Assembly (NCBI GenBank): GCA_902589795.1
Contig: CACIUJ010000003.1
Location: 1 to 54,540, forward strand
Reading direction: 5' to 3'
DNA length: 54,540 nt
Source of the DNA: an uncultured Pelagibacteraceae bacterium
GTDB taxonomy: Bacteria; Pseudomonadota; Alphaproteobacteria; Pelagibacterales; Pelagibacteraceae
The position numbers and the translations under genes were made by a program. Positions within the stretch are counted from its first letter, which is position 1. Every line of letters begins with the position of its first letter. Shown piece after piece: positions 17,816-27,546 of the stretch. A model generated the notes under the pieces. It had not been told where the DNA came from. It saw only the letters and a list, made by a program, of their open reading frames with translations, and searched no databases.

Positions 17816-19936
17816 TTATGTATTCAATTTATTTGTAATTTTTAAAATAAAGCTATAATCAAAAGCAATTTCTTCGATAGCAGAATCTCTTCCAGATTTC
17901 CCCCCATGCCCTGCATCTTCTAACTCGCATTTTAAAAGCAATAAATTTTTATCGGTCTTATACTGTCTTAGCTTAGCTGTAAATTTTGTAGGCTCGTCAA
18001 AAATTACTCTTACATCTTTTAAATTTGTGACTAATAGTAAATGGGGATAATCCATTTTTTTTATATTATGATAGGGAGAATAAGATTTAATATATTCAAA
18101 GTGTTCTTTGTTATTTTTTGCATCTCCAAATTCTGTTAATTCTCCCAATGTTAAAGGTAATGAATGATCAAGATTAGTAGTAAGCGAATCTAAGAATCCA
18201 ACCTGAATTATCATTCCTAAAAATAATTCTGGAGATTTATTTACCACTGCGCCCAAAAGCAAACCTCCAGCGCTGCCACCATAACCCACTATTCCTCCTT
18301 TGTAGGTATATTTTTTTTCAATCAAGTATTTAGCGGCAGATATATAATCTTCAAAAGTATTTTTTTTATTTAACATTTTTCCTTCTTCATGCCAAATTTC
18401 GCCACGCTCACGTCCGCCTCTAATTGATGCTTCACACCAAATAATATTTCTATTAAGCAAACTAAGTCTTGTGCTAGAAAAACCAAAGGAAAGAGAGTTA
18501 CCATAGCTTCCATACCCATATAATAAAACGTGCGTTGTTCCATCTAACTTTGTATCTTTATGTCGAGTTATTGTAAGAGGTATTAATCTCCCATCGTGGG
18601 ATTTGCATTCCAGTCTTTCTGTAATATAGTTTTTTGAAGAATAATTTTTGTCCAAAACTTTTTGCTCTTTCACAAATTTTTTTTCTTTTGTTTTCAGATT
18701 ATAAATATAAGACCTTGCATTGGTCCTGGGTGATGAGTAGTTGATATAAACATTATCCGTGTTAGTTTCTTTTTGCATTTCAGAAATTGATGGACTCCAA
18801 ACTTTTTCATCGGCAAATATCAACTCTTCTTCTTTATTGGTTTTGAGATTTCTTACAAATAATCTAGGTAGGGCATTGGATACTTCTCCTCTAATCATCC
18901 AATCATCTAAAAAATCATATCCTCCAATCACAACTTCTTTTTTGGCAGGAATAAAATCTTCCCAATTATTTATACTTTCATGTTTACACCTACAAATTTT
19001 ATAATCAGGTGATTTGTCTTGATTGGTATGAATCCAAAAATAATCCTGCCATGAATCAACGGAATATTTAATTTTTTCTTTACGTTTTTGAAATAATTTT
19101 AATTTTATTTTTTTCCCCGAGTTTGCTTCCTCGGAAGTAAAGTAATGCGTTTCGTAAGTTGAGTGGTCAGAAGTACTTATCAAAAAAAACTTTTCATCTG
19201 AAGTCAAGCCTCCCATACCAACAGTAAATTTTGGATCTTTTTCCTCATAAATTAACTCATCATTTTTTTGAGAAGATCCAATTTTATGTCTAAAAATCTT
19301 TTTTGGCTGATGTGTTTTATTTAGTAAAGTATAAAAAATAAATCTAGAATCTTTACTGAAAGTTATTCCACCAGATGTATTTTCAATTTTTTCATCAATT
19401 ATTTTTTCATCATCTATTCTTCTTACATAAATAGTGTAAAATTCTGAACCGTTGAGATCTAATGAATATCCCAAGAGAGAATGATCATGACTGACAGAGA
19501 GATCTCCAACACCAAAATAGCTGGCACCTAATTTCTTTTTTTCTTTATCTCCGTTCCAATATTCTTGAGTTTTATCTTTATTGTCTCCTATTTTTTTTCT
19601 TAGTTGGATAGCATAATTATTTTCCTTGGTTGTTTTTGACCAATATTCCCATCCGTCCTTATTATAAAAAAAATGAAGAGACTCATCATCTAGTTTAATT
19701 CTTCCCTTAATTTCTTTAAATAATTTTTTTTGCATTTCCTCAGCATTTTTCATTTGAAATTTTGTATAAGAATTTTCTTCTTCTAAATATTTCCTTACTT
19801 CAGAATTTAATTTTGAACTATCTTTTAAAACATCAAGAATATTTTTTTGATGAATCCAACTGTATTCGTCTTTTATTTCAATTCCGTGATACTTTTTGAC
19901 TTCTAATTTTTGTTTTAATTTAGGAGAATTTTTCAT
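17816..19936 (-). CDS. ptrB: Oligopeptidase B / S9 prolyl oligopeptidase family
   Basis: 'GGIVGYGGSAGGLLLGAVVNKSPELF' (GGSAGG nucleophile), 'LLLVTNLKDVRV', 'DAGHGGKSGR'. Confidence 0.93.
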   Translation of the reverse strand: MKNSPKLKQKLEVKKYHGIEIKDEYSWIHQKNILDVLKDSSKLNSEVRKYLEEENSYTKFQMKNAEEMQKKLFKEIKGRIKLDDESLHFFYNKDGWEYWSKTTKENNYAIQLRKKIGDNKDKTQEYWNGDKEKKKLGASYFGVGDLSVSHDHSLLGYSLDLNGSEFYTIYVRRIDDEKIIDEKIENTSGGITFSKDSRFIFYTLLNKTHQPKKIFRHKIGSSQKNDELIYEEKDPKFTVGMGGLTSDEKFFLISTSDHSTYETHYFTSEEANSGKKIKLKLFQKRKEKIKYSVDSWQDYFWIHTNQDKSPDYKICRCKHESINNWEDFIPAKKEVVIGGYDFLDDWMIRGEVSNALPRLFVRNLKTNKEEELIFADEKVWSPSISEMQKETNTDNVYINYSSPRTNARSYIYNLKTKEKKFVKEQKVLDKNYSSKNYITERLECKSHDGRLIPLTITRHKDTKLDGTTHVLLYGYGSYGNSLSFGFSSTRLSLLNRNIIWCEASIRGGRERGEIWHEEGKMLNKKNTFEDYISAAKYLIEKKYTYKGGIVGYGGSAGGLLLGAVVNKSPELFLGMIIQVGFLDSLTTNLDHSLPLTLGELTEFGDAKNNKEHFEYIKSYSPYHNIKKMDYPHLLLVTNLKDVRVIFDEPTKFTAKLRQYKTDKNLLLLKCELEDAGHGGKSGRDSAIEEIAFDYSFILKITNKLNT

Positions 19937-19952
19937 TAGAATACTTATTTAT

Positions 19953-20465
19953 ATGAATATTGTAATAACTGGAATAATTATTTTTTGTGTTACGTTTTTA
20001 GCGCTTACATGGTTTGCTCGACAAAAAACACAGAAAATAGCTAAAGGTGTAAGAACTTTAATCATTATTTTATCATTATTAATAGCAATAATTTTGGCTA
20101 TAGGAGGCAGAATATTATTTTCCTTACCTTTATTTTTTTTAGCTTTGTCAGTTCTCAAAATAAAAGGTTTAACAGCATTTCAAATTTGGCAAATATGGAG
20201 ACTGTTAAATTTTTTAAGAGCCACAGGAAGATATTCATATTTTGGTCAAAACAAACAATCTTCTTCCTCAGGAAATTTAACCACAGATGAATGCTATAAA
20301 TTACTCGGGCTAAAGAAACCATGCTCGAAAGAAAACGTAATTAAAGCTGCAGCTCATCTGCAGAAAAAAATTCATCCCGATCTAAACAAAAATCAAAATA
20401 CAGAATATTTAAGCAAAATAGTAAATAACGCAAAAGATACTATTTTAAAAAATGATTTTAGCTAA
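19953..20465 (+). CDS. Membrane-anchored J-domain (DnaJ-like) protein
   Basis: N-terminal hydrophobic helices, then 'DECYKLLGLKKPCSKENVIKAAAHLQKKIHPDLNKN' with HPD. Confidence 0.8.
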   Translation: MNIVITGIIIFCVTFLALTWFARQKTQKIAKGVRTLIIILSLLIAIILAIGGRILFSLPLFFLALSVLKIKGLTAFQIWQIWRLLNFLRATGRYSYFGQNKQSSSSGNLTTDECYKLLGLKKPCSKENVIKAAAHLQKKIHPDLNKNQNTEYLSKIVNNAKDTILKNDFS

Positions 20466-21387
20466 TTAAATTTATAGTTTGTTTTAAAACTTCATCGTAA
20501 GAAATTTTTTCTTTACCTCTTGTATTATGTCCTGTGCTTTCAATAGTCTCTCCTTCAGGAACTATAATTTTTATATTAGGATTCCATAAGCCATAGGCTA
20601 GAGGTGGGCTATCACAGAATATGGCCAGACACTTGAGGTTAAGGTTAGCAGATATATGTAGAGGACCAGTATCATTTCCCACATAAAATTTGCAGGCTGC
20701 AAAAATAGGAATAATTTCATCCAAATTTAATTTAGAAAGCGAGACACAATTTGAAACCGAAGACATAATTTTTTCAATTAAAATTTCGTCATTTTTTCCA
20801 CCAAATAAAAAGAACTTACAAGGAAATTTAGAATTAATTGTTCGAAATAATTTTATGTAATTATCTACATCGTATCTTTTTGTTGGTCCGGAAGCAGAAA
20901 TTCCACAGATAATATTTTTAGTTTCAGTTTTTATATCATGATTTTTTTTAGCTTTTTCAATAGACTCTTTGCTCCAGTAAATTTTTGATGCAGAATTGAT
21001 TTTTTTTTGTAATATTTTTTCAGTAAATTCTTGGGCTGTTTTATAAAAATTTTTGCCTTTTTTTGAAAAAAATGGATAATGATAAATTTTTTTAATCCCT
21101 GAAAGCTTGGCTATTAAATATAACCTAATAGAATCAGAATAAATATAACATTGATCAAATTTTTCAGTTTTTATTTTATTAATAATATTAAAAAAATCTT
21201 TTTTCCCCAAATCTATAATGTTATTTACATGGGGATCATGCTTAAATATAGCTTTTGCTCCAGTAGTCTTTTGAGCAAGAACAGTTACCGGATTATTGAT
21301 TTCTTTTGATATGTGATGAACGTTACTTAATAGTATATTAGCGTCTCCTATACCTGGTGGCTTAATGCAAATTAGGGCTTTATTCAT
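20458..21387 (-). CDS. Glycosyltransferase family 9 (heptosyltransferase-like)
   Basis: 'ISASGPTKRYDVDNYIKLF', 'FFLFGGKNDEILIEKI', 'YVGNDTGPLHISANLNLKCLAIF'. Confidence 0.85.
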   Translation of the reverse strand: MNKALICIKPPGIGDANILLSNVHHISKEINNPVTVLAQKTTGAKAIFKHDPHVNNIIDLGKKDFFNIINKIKTEKFDQCYIYSDSIRLYLIAKLSGIKKIYHYPFFSKKGKNFYKTAQEFTEKILQKKINSASKIYWSKESIEKAKKNHDIKTETKNIICGISASGPTKRYDVDNYIKLFRTINSKFPCKFFLFGGKNDEILIEKIMSSVSNCVSLSKLNLDEIIPIFAACKFYVGNDTGPLHISANLNLKCLAIFCDSPPLAYGLWNPNIKIIVPEGETIESTGHNTRGKEKISYDEVLKQTINLIS

Positions 21388-21431
21388 TTTTTTTATCTAA
21401 TATAATTTCTAAATAATAAATTGGTGAAATT

Positions 21432-22316
21432 ATGTCTATAAAAAAAGGAATTTATGCTGCATCAATGACAGTTATCAATAAAGATTTGTCCGTAAACGTG
21501 GATGAAACAATTAAACATGCTGAAAAGTTAATAATACAGGGTTGCCATGGAACTGTAATAGGAGGCAGCACTGGAATGATGCAACTTATTTCAAACAGTG
21601 AAAAAAAACAATTGATTGATAAAATGAGAGCTAGCAAATTTAAAGATAATTTTGTTTTTGGTACTGGTTCAAATTCCCTAAGTGAAAATATCAAATTAAT
21701 GAAACATTGTTTAGAAAATGGAATTGATAGATTTTTATTAATGCCGCCGGCTTATTACAAATATAACGATGACCAAGTATATACTTTTTATTCAAAAATT
21801 GTTGAAGAAGTTCCTGAAAGTAAAATTATTTTATATAATTTTGAAAAATTAAGTGGTTATAAATTTAGCATTAAAATAATTGAAAAATTAGTTAAAAAAT
21901 TTCCAAAACAAGTAGTTGGCGTAAAAGATAGTACATATAATCTTTATGAAATACTTAAAATTCCAAATTTTTTAATTTTTCCTGGATCAGAAACAAAACT
22001 GCTAAAAGGATTAGAGTCAGGTTGCAGCGGTATAATTTCAGCAGTTTGTAATGTGACCGCCCCACTTGCTAGAAAAGTTTTTGATGATTTTGCAAATAAA
22101 AATAAACAAACATTCAATGAAAGATTGTGCTCAGTTAGAAAAGTCTTTGATAAGCATAATCTGATATCGGGACTTCATAGTTTTTTATCGAAAGAAGATG
22201 AAAAATATAATAAGGTTTTACCACCTTTGAGTCTATTAACCAAGGAGGAAGAAAAAAAGATGATGTCTGAATTAGAAAATCTTGATTTTTTTCCACAAAA
22301 AAATATTGCGGCTTAA
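21432..22316 (+). CDS. Dihydrodipicolinate synthase / N-acetylneuraminate lyase family protein
   Basis: 'GCHGTVIGGSTGMMQLIS', 'LMPPAYYKYNDDQVYTFY', 'VVGVKDSTYN' Schiff-base Lys, 'FPGSETKLLKGLESGCSGIISAVCN'. Confidence 0.88.
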   Translation: MSIKKGIYAASMTVINKDLSVNVDETIKHAEKLIIQGCHGTVIGGSTGMMQLISNSEKKQLIDKMRASKFKDNFVFGTGSNSLSENIKLMKHCLENGIDRFLLMPPAYYKYNDDQVYTFYSKIVEEVPESKIILYNFEKLSGYKFSIKIIEKLVKKFPKQVVGVKDSTYNLYEILKIPNFLIFPGSETKLLKGLESGCSGIISAVCNVTAPLARKVFDDFANKNKQTFNERLCSVRKVFDKHNLISGLHSFLSKEDEKYNKVLPPLSLLTKEEEKKMMSELENLDFFPQKNIAA

Positions 22317-22319
22317 TTT

Positions 22320-23525
22320 ATGATTTTAGCAAGATTTTTATCAAAATTTTTTACAAAAGAGGGGATAGTTCTAATTGACTCGCATGGTCAAAAATATATT
22401 TGTGGCGATGTAAAAAATAAAGAAAAACCACTAACTCTAAAATTATTAAAAAAAGATTTAAATTGGAAACTTTTAATATATCCAGAGCTTTATATGGGAG
22501 AAGAATATTATAAAGGAAATATTGAAATTGAAAATGGTACGATTCATGATTTTTTAGATTTATCATTAAAAAATCTTGGTCGTAAAAAAATAAATTTGTA
22601 TTCTACAATTGTGAATAATTTAGTTTATGGATATAAATTTTTAAGCAATCATAACTTCGTCCGAGCTTCAAAAAAAAATGCAGAAATGCATTACAACCGT
22701 GGCGAAGATATTTATGATTGGATGTTAGATAAAGAACACAGACAATATTCATGTGCAATTTTTAAAGATCCTAAAGAAACATTAGAACAAGCTCAAACGA
22801 ACAAACTTGCTCATATAGTAAAAAAATTAAATTTAAAACCAGGTCAGAGAGTACTAGATATTGGTTGTGGATGGGGTGGTCTAAGTAGATATATAGCAAA
22901 GGAAGTTGGATGTGAGGTTCATGGAATTAGTCTTGCATCAAATCAAATTGAATACTGTAAAAAGAAATCAAGAGAGTCTAAATTGGATAATTTACTAAGT
23001 TATGAGCTGTGTGATTATAGAGAAGTCAAAGGTACGTGGGATCGTATAGTTAATATTGGTTTTTTCGAACACGTATCTCCTAAATTTTACAAAGCCTTTT
23101 TTACAAGAATTCATGATTTATTAAAAGATAATGGGGATTCCCTTTGCTTAACCCATACAATTGCAACAACTAATCCTCCGGGTCCACCAAATCCTTTCAT
23201 AGAGAAATATATTTTTAATGGGGGAAAAGTTCCTTCAGCTAGCCAGATTACAAAAGCTATAGAAAAAAGTGGGCTCGTTATATCAGGTTGGGAAAGTTTG
23301 ATAGACCATTATAATTTAACACTTGATCATTGGAGAAAAAGGTTTTTAGAAAATGTTGGTAAGGCAAAAAAAGTATACGGACCAAATTTTGTAAGACTTT
23401 GGGATTTTTATCTCTCAAGTTGTAGCGCAGCCTTTAAATGGTCAGATCTTTTGGTTTATCAAATTGAAACTGTTAAAGATTTCAAATCCGTTCCCGCTAG
23501 AACAAGAGACTATATTTATAACTAA
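22320..23525 (+). CDS. cfa: Cyclopropane-fatty-acyl-phospholipid synthase family methyltransferase
   Basis: 'KPGQRVLDIGCGWGGLSRYIAKEVGCEVHGISLASNQIEY', 'RIVNIGFFEHVSPKFY'. Confidence 0.93.
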   Translation: MILARFLSKFFTKEGIVLIDSHGQKYICGDVKNKEKPLTLKLLKKDLNWKLLIYPELYMGEEYYKGNIEIENGTIHDFLDLSLKNLGRKKINLYSTIVNNLVYGYKFLSNHNFVRASKKNAEMHYNRGEDIYDWMLDKEHRQYSCAIFKDPKETLEQAQTNKLAHIVKKLNLKPGQRVLDIGCGWGGLSRYIAKEVGCEVHGISLASNQIEYCKKKSRESKLDNLLSYELCDYREVKGTWDRIVNIGFFEHVSPKFYKAFFTRIHDLLKDNGDSLCLTHTIATTNPPGPPNPFIEKYIFNGGKVPSASQITKAIEKSGLVISGWESLIDHYNLTLDHWRKRFLENVGKAKKVYGPNFVRLWDFYLSSCSAAFKWSDLLVYQIETVKDFKSVPARTRDYIYN

Positions 23526-23554
23526 CTAATTGTTAGTATAATCTTTCTGATTCA

Positions 23555-24667
23555 ATGAAAAAAAAGCGAAAAAAAATAAGAAAAAAATATAAAGTAAAAA
23601 AAAATAGATTAAAAAAACGAGGTAAAAATACAAGAAAAAGTACAAAAAAGAAAAAATCAATCAAGATAAAAAGAAAAAAAACAAAATTAAGATCAATTAA
23701 AAAATTCAAAATACCTAATATTTCAATAAGTAATAAAAAATTAAATTTGGTTAAAAGAATATCATTTCAAAAAATTATAAATTTTATTTTAGAACCATTT
23801 TTTGAAGCATACGAAAACTTTAAAGAAAAAAGAAGAAATGAAAAATTAAAGAAAATTGCTGTAGAGAAAGCAGAAAAAGAAAGAAAAATAAAAGAAGAAA
23901 GACGTATTCGTTATGAAGCAAAAAAACAACAGCTCAAAGATGAACAAAAAATGGCAAGGGAGCGTGAAATAGATTTAAAAAGATTTTTAAGAGAAGAGCA
24001 GGCAATTTTAAGACGTGAGCAGGCTAAAAAAAGAAAAGGTTTTCTTGAAGAAATAAAACTTGAGAAAAAAATCGAAGCTTTTAGAAAACGTGAACTTGAA
24101 GAAATTAAGAATTTAGAAAAATTAGCATTAAAGGAGCAGCGTGAAGATTACAAAGAAGTTGAGCAGAGAATTGAAAAAATTAAACTTAAATATCAGCAGA
24201 TAAGAACACAAAAAATTAGAGAGAGAATCGAGTCCCTGGGTGTTGAAATTTCTGATTCCGATACTAGAGAAGACTTATTACAAAAGGAACGCGAATATGC
24301 AGAACATAGGCAAAAAATTGAACTTGTTCTCGAATCTTTTTACCGTTCAGCAAATTCTTTAATTTTTCAATTAAATAAAAAATATATACCAAGGCACAAA
24401 AGTATACTTAGGGTTATTGATCGAAGGTACGAATCAAACGAATGTTTTATAAGATATGACGATAGTCCTGATGAAGATTGGTTGATTTTAATTTATTTAG
24501 AAGATTCTGACGCCAAGAAGGGAAAAATTGTTGTAGAAAATAAAGCCAATCAAGAAAAACATGAAACTAAATCATTTGAAACCAAGGAAATATTCACCTA
24601 TTCCGATTATCTTGTTGACGCGATGACAGCTCACATTGATCGTGAGCGACAAAAGAAAGTAAGCTAG
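23555..24667 (+). CDS. Hypothetical protein: highly basic K/R-rich N-terminus, long coiled coil, small C-terminal domain
   Basis: Opens MKKKRKKIRKKYKVKKNRLKKRGKNTRKSTKKKKSIKIKRKKTK; E/K/R heptads in the middle; folded-looking C-term 'IRYDDSPDEDWLILIYLEDSDAKKGKIVV'. Confidence 0.8.
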   Translation: MKKKRKKIRKKYKVKKNRLKKRGKNTRKSTKKKKSIKIKRKKTKLRSIKKFKIPNISISNKKLNLVKRISFQKIINFILEPFFEAYENFKEKRRNEKLKKIAVEKAEKERKIKEERRIRYEAKKQQLKDEQKMAREREIDLKRFLREEQAILRREQAKKRKGFLEEIKLEKKIEAFRKRELEEIKNLEKLALKEQREDYKEVEQRIEKIKLKYQQIRTQKIRERIESLGVEISDSDTREDLLQKEREYAEHRQKIELVLESFYRSANSLIFQLNKKYIPRHKSILRVIDRRYESNECFIRYDDSPDEDWLILIYLEDSDAKKGKIVVENKANQEKHETKSFETKEIFTYSDYLVDAMTAHIDRERQKKVS

Positions 24668-24715
24668 TTTTTTACTGATAAAAATTTTTTAGTGTGGTAA
24701 TAAATTAAATTCTAT

Positions 24716-25765
24716 ATGACAATGCAAGAATCAGTTTTATATATAGTCTTGGCACTTCTGTGCGTGGTAATTTATCTTTTGATTATTCCAAAAAAAAACA
24801 AAGAAGAAATTAATAATAAAGAGTTTGACAGATTGAAGGATTCGTTAAATAGTTCAATAAATAATATGTCTACATCTTTTAACACCTTATCAAAGGATGT
24901 AACTCGTGATATGACCCAAGCTCTTACCAAGGTTGATGAAAAAGTAGGAGCTTTTAATAAACAAGTTGAAGATTTAAACAAAAGTCAGGCAAGTTTTAGT
25001 AAAATTTTAGCTGGAGTTAAAAAGTATGGTACATTAGCTGAATTTTCCCTTTCATCTCTTCTTAAGGATCTGTTACCAGCTTCCCAATATATTCCTAATG
25101 TAAAAATGAAGGAGGACACCGGGGAGAATGTAGAATTTGCTGTAAGATTGCAGGATGGTATTTTGGTTCCAATAGACTCACATTGGCCGGTTGAAAAATT
25201 TCAAGCCATTGTTGATGCTGAAGAGGCAAAAGATAAAAAAACTGTAGCAGATGCTAAAGATAAATTAGCAAGTGCCTTTAGAGCAAAAGCAAAAAAAGTT
25301 AATGAAAAATATATTGTTCCACCAAAAACAACAGATTTTGCAATAGTGTATGCACCCACTGAAAGTTTATTTTCTGAACTTACAAGCTACAGAGATCCAA
25401 ACACCAAAGAATTATTAACACAAGAGTTAATGAGAAAATATAAAATTACAATTTCTGGACCGAATACACTTTCAGCTTATTTGCAATCTTTACATATGGG
25501 TTTTCAAACTTTAAAGGTACAAAAGCATGCAACGCAAATTTATAACGACTTAAGAAATATTTCATCAAGATTTAACAAACATTTTGACGGTATTGTAAGT
25601 TTAAGAAAAACTTTAGAGGAAGCTTTAAATCATACTGATGATTTTGGACGTGACGCTAGATCTATTATGAGAACTCTAGAAAACATCAAAACACCCGATC
25701 CGGTTGCAAAAAAAAACGAACAAGTAAATGATAAGGTTGACAAAATAAAATCTTTCAATAAGTAA
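24716..25765 (+). CDS. rmuC: RmuC family DNA recombination protein
   Basis: N-terminal TM then coiled coil; 'YGTLAEFSLSSLLKDLLPASQYIPNVKMKEDTGENVEFAVRL...PIDSHWPVEKFQAI' is the RmuC core. Confidence 0.9.
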   Translation: MTMQESVLYIVLALLCVVIYLLIIPKKNKEEINNKEFDRLKDSLNSSINNMSTSFNTLSKDVTRDMTQALTKVDEKVGAFNKQVEDLNKSQASFSKILAGVKKYGTLAEFSLSSLLKDLLPASQYIPNVKMKEDTGENVEFAVRLQDGILVPIDSHWPVEKFQAIVDAEEAKDKKTVADAKDKLASAFRAKAKKVNEKYIVPPKTTDFAIVYAPTESLFSELTSYRDPNTKELLTQELMRKYKITISGPNTLSAYLQSLHMGFQTLKVQKHATQIYNDLRNISSRFNKHFDGIVSLRKTLEEALNHTDDFGRDARSIMRTLENIKTPDPVAKKNEQVNDKVDKIKSFNK

Positions 25766-25771
25766 TAACTA

Positions 25772-27190
25772 ATGCCAAATTATGTATTCTATGATTTTGA
25801 GACTTGCTCAAGCAATATCTCATACGGTCAAATTATAGAAGCAGGAGCAGTTTTGGTGAACGACAATTTTCAAGAGTTAGATCGTTACGAAGGACGCTGC
25901 AGATTAAGTCCTGGAATTATTCCAGAAGCAATGGCTTTAATTGTAAACAAGAGCAGTGTTTCAATGCTAAAAAATACAAATTTATCTCACTATCAAATGA
26001 TAAAACAAATGATGGAGAAATTTAATAAATGGAAAAATTCAGTTTTTTTTGGGTACAATAGTATTGACTTTGATGAAGAGTTTTTAAGACGAACACTTTT
26101 TAAAAATCTTGAATATCCTTATATTACAGTAAGCAAAGGAAATGAAAGAGGGGATCTTTTAGGATTAGCTAGAGCTGCACATCTTTATTATCCAAGCTGT
26201 ATTAAAACTCCTATTAGCGATAAAAATAATCCTGTGTTTAAATTAGAACAATTGGCGCCCATGAATGGAATAAAACATGATAAAGCTCATAGCGCTATCC
26301 AGGATACACTTGTGACCATTGAAATAGCTAAAATATTAAAAAAAAATGCACCTAATGTTTGGAAAGCTAGTTTAATGACAACCAATAAAGATAAGTGTAT
26401 TCAAATAATTAAAGAGGAAAAGTTATTTTGCACAAATTTTTTTTACGGTGGTCGTGCAGTTCCCTATGTTTTGACTTATTTGTGTCAACATCCATGGGGT
26501 TATGCATTTTGTTTTGATTTACGAAATGATCCTGTTTATTATTTTAATTTATCTTCCGAAGCATTAAAAAAAGAAATTTTTGATGCAAAGCCAAAGCCTA
26601 TGAGGTCTATTAAACACAAAAAACATCCAATAATAATGAATGCTAATTATGGAGTTAATTTTGATGTTTATAAACAACTAGGCTTATCTAAACTAAAAGA
26701 GAGAGCAAAATTAATTCGGGAAAACAAAGATTTTATAAATAGAGTTAGCTCAATTTTGGAGGATGATATAAGAGAAAAGCAAGATTTAGATTCCCAGCTA
26801 GAAGTATATGCAGAAGAATCTATTTATAAACAATTTCCTAGCAAAGAAGACAATGCAATTATGCCTGAATTTCATAGAGTAGATTGGAAAGATAAATTTT
26901 CAGTTGTTCAAAAATTTAAGGATGAACGCTTTCAATATTTCGGAAAAAAAATTCTTTATGAAGAAAATCCAGCTTTTTTACCGCAAGAGGAATATAATTT
27001 AATTCACAAGGAGATAGCGGCGAGAGTTTTAAGCACAAACAAGGAAAAGTGGAATACTATTCCACGCACATATTCAGAAATAGATACATTAAGAAATAAA
27101 TTTAAGAATGATAAAGAAAAATTAAAGGCACTTGAGGAAATAAATTCATATATAGAAGAGATGGAAAAAATTTACCAAAAGGCCAGTTGA
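25772..27190 (+). CDS. sbcB: Exodeoxyribonuclease I
   Basis: DEDDh motifs 'FYDFETCS', 'FFGYNSIDFDEEFLRR', 'HDKAHSAIQDT', plus the ExoI middle and C-terminal regions. Confidence 0.92.
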   Translation: MPNYVFYDFETCSSNISYGQIIEAGAVLVNDNFQELDRYEGRCRLSPGIIPEAMALIVNKSSVSMLKNTNLSHYQMIKQMMEKFNKWKNSVFFGYNSIDFDEEFLRRTLFKNLEYPYITVSKGNERGDLLGLARAAHLYYPSCIKTPISDKNNPVFKLEQLAPMNGIKHDKAHSAIQDTLVTIEIAKILKKNAPNVWKASLMTTNKDKCIQIIKEEKLFCTNFFYGGRAVPYVLTYLCQHPWGYAFCFDLRNDPVYYFNLSSEALKKEIFDAKPKPMRSIKHKKHPIIMNANYGVNFDVYKQLGLSKLKERAKLIRENKDFINRVSSILEDDIREKQDLDSQLEVYAEESIYKQFPSKEDNAIMPEFHRVDWKDKFSVVQKFKDERFQYFGKKILYEENPAFLPQEEYNLIHKEIAARVLSTNKEKWNTIPRTYSEIDTLRNKFKNDKEKLKALEEINSYIEEMEKIYQKAS

Positions 27191-27225
27191 CAAACTAAAA
27201 AAAATTATTAGATTGAAATAATCTT

Positions 27226-27546
27226 ATGGGAACAAAAAATATTACAGACGAAGGATTTGAAACGGACGTGCTAAAGAACGAAAAACCTGTTCTCGTGGAC
27301 TTTTGGGCTGAATGGTGTGGCCCTTGTAAACAAATTGGACCAATTCTTGAAGAAATTTCAAATGAAATGAGCAATGAAATTGTAATAGCAAAACATAATA
27401 TTGATGAAAACCCCAATCAACCAACTAAGTACGGTGTTAGGGGAATTCCAACAATGTTACTTTTTAAAGGCGGTGAACTTAAAGCTACAAAAGTTGGGGC
27501 GACCACAAAATCAAACATTATTTCTTTTATAAAAGAAAATATTTAA
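27226..27546 (+). CDS. trxA: Thioredoxin
   Basis: 'VLVDFWAEWCGPCKQIGPILEEIS' active site and 'YGVRGIPTMLLFKGGE'. Confidence 0.96.
   Translation: MGTKNITDEGFETDVLKNEKPVLVDFWAEWCGPCKQIGPILEEISNEMSNEIVIAKHNIDENPNQPTKYGVRGIPTMLLFKGGELKATKVGATTKSNIISFIKENI

Noticed and set aside
23521-23537. ACTAAC-TAATT-GTTAGT inverted repeat after cfa as a terminator
   Set aside because: Weak AT-rich 6-bp stem, no T-tract; likely chance in this composition.
25804-26025. ORF 25804-26025 (+) inside the exoI gene
   Set aside because: Alternate-frame ORF within exodeoxyribonuclease I; no independent support.
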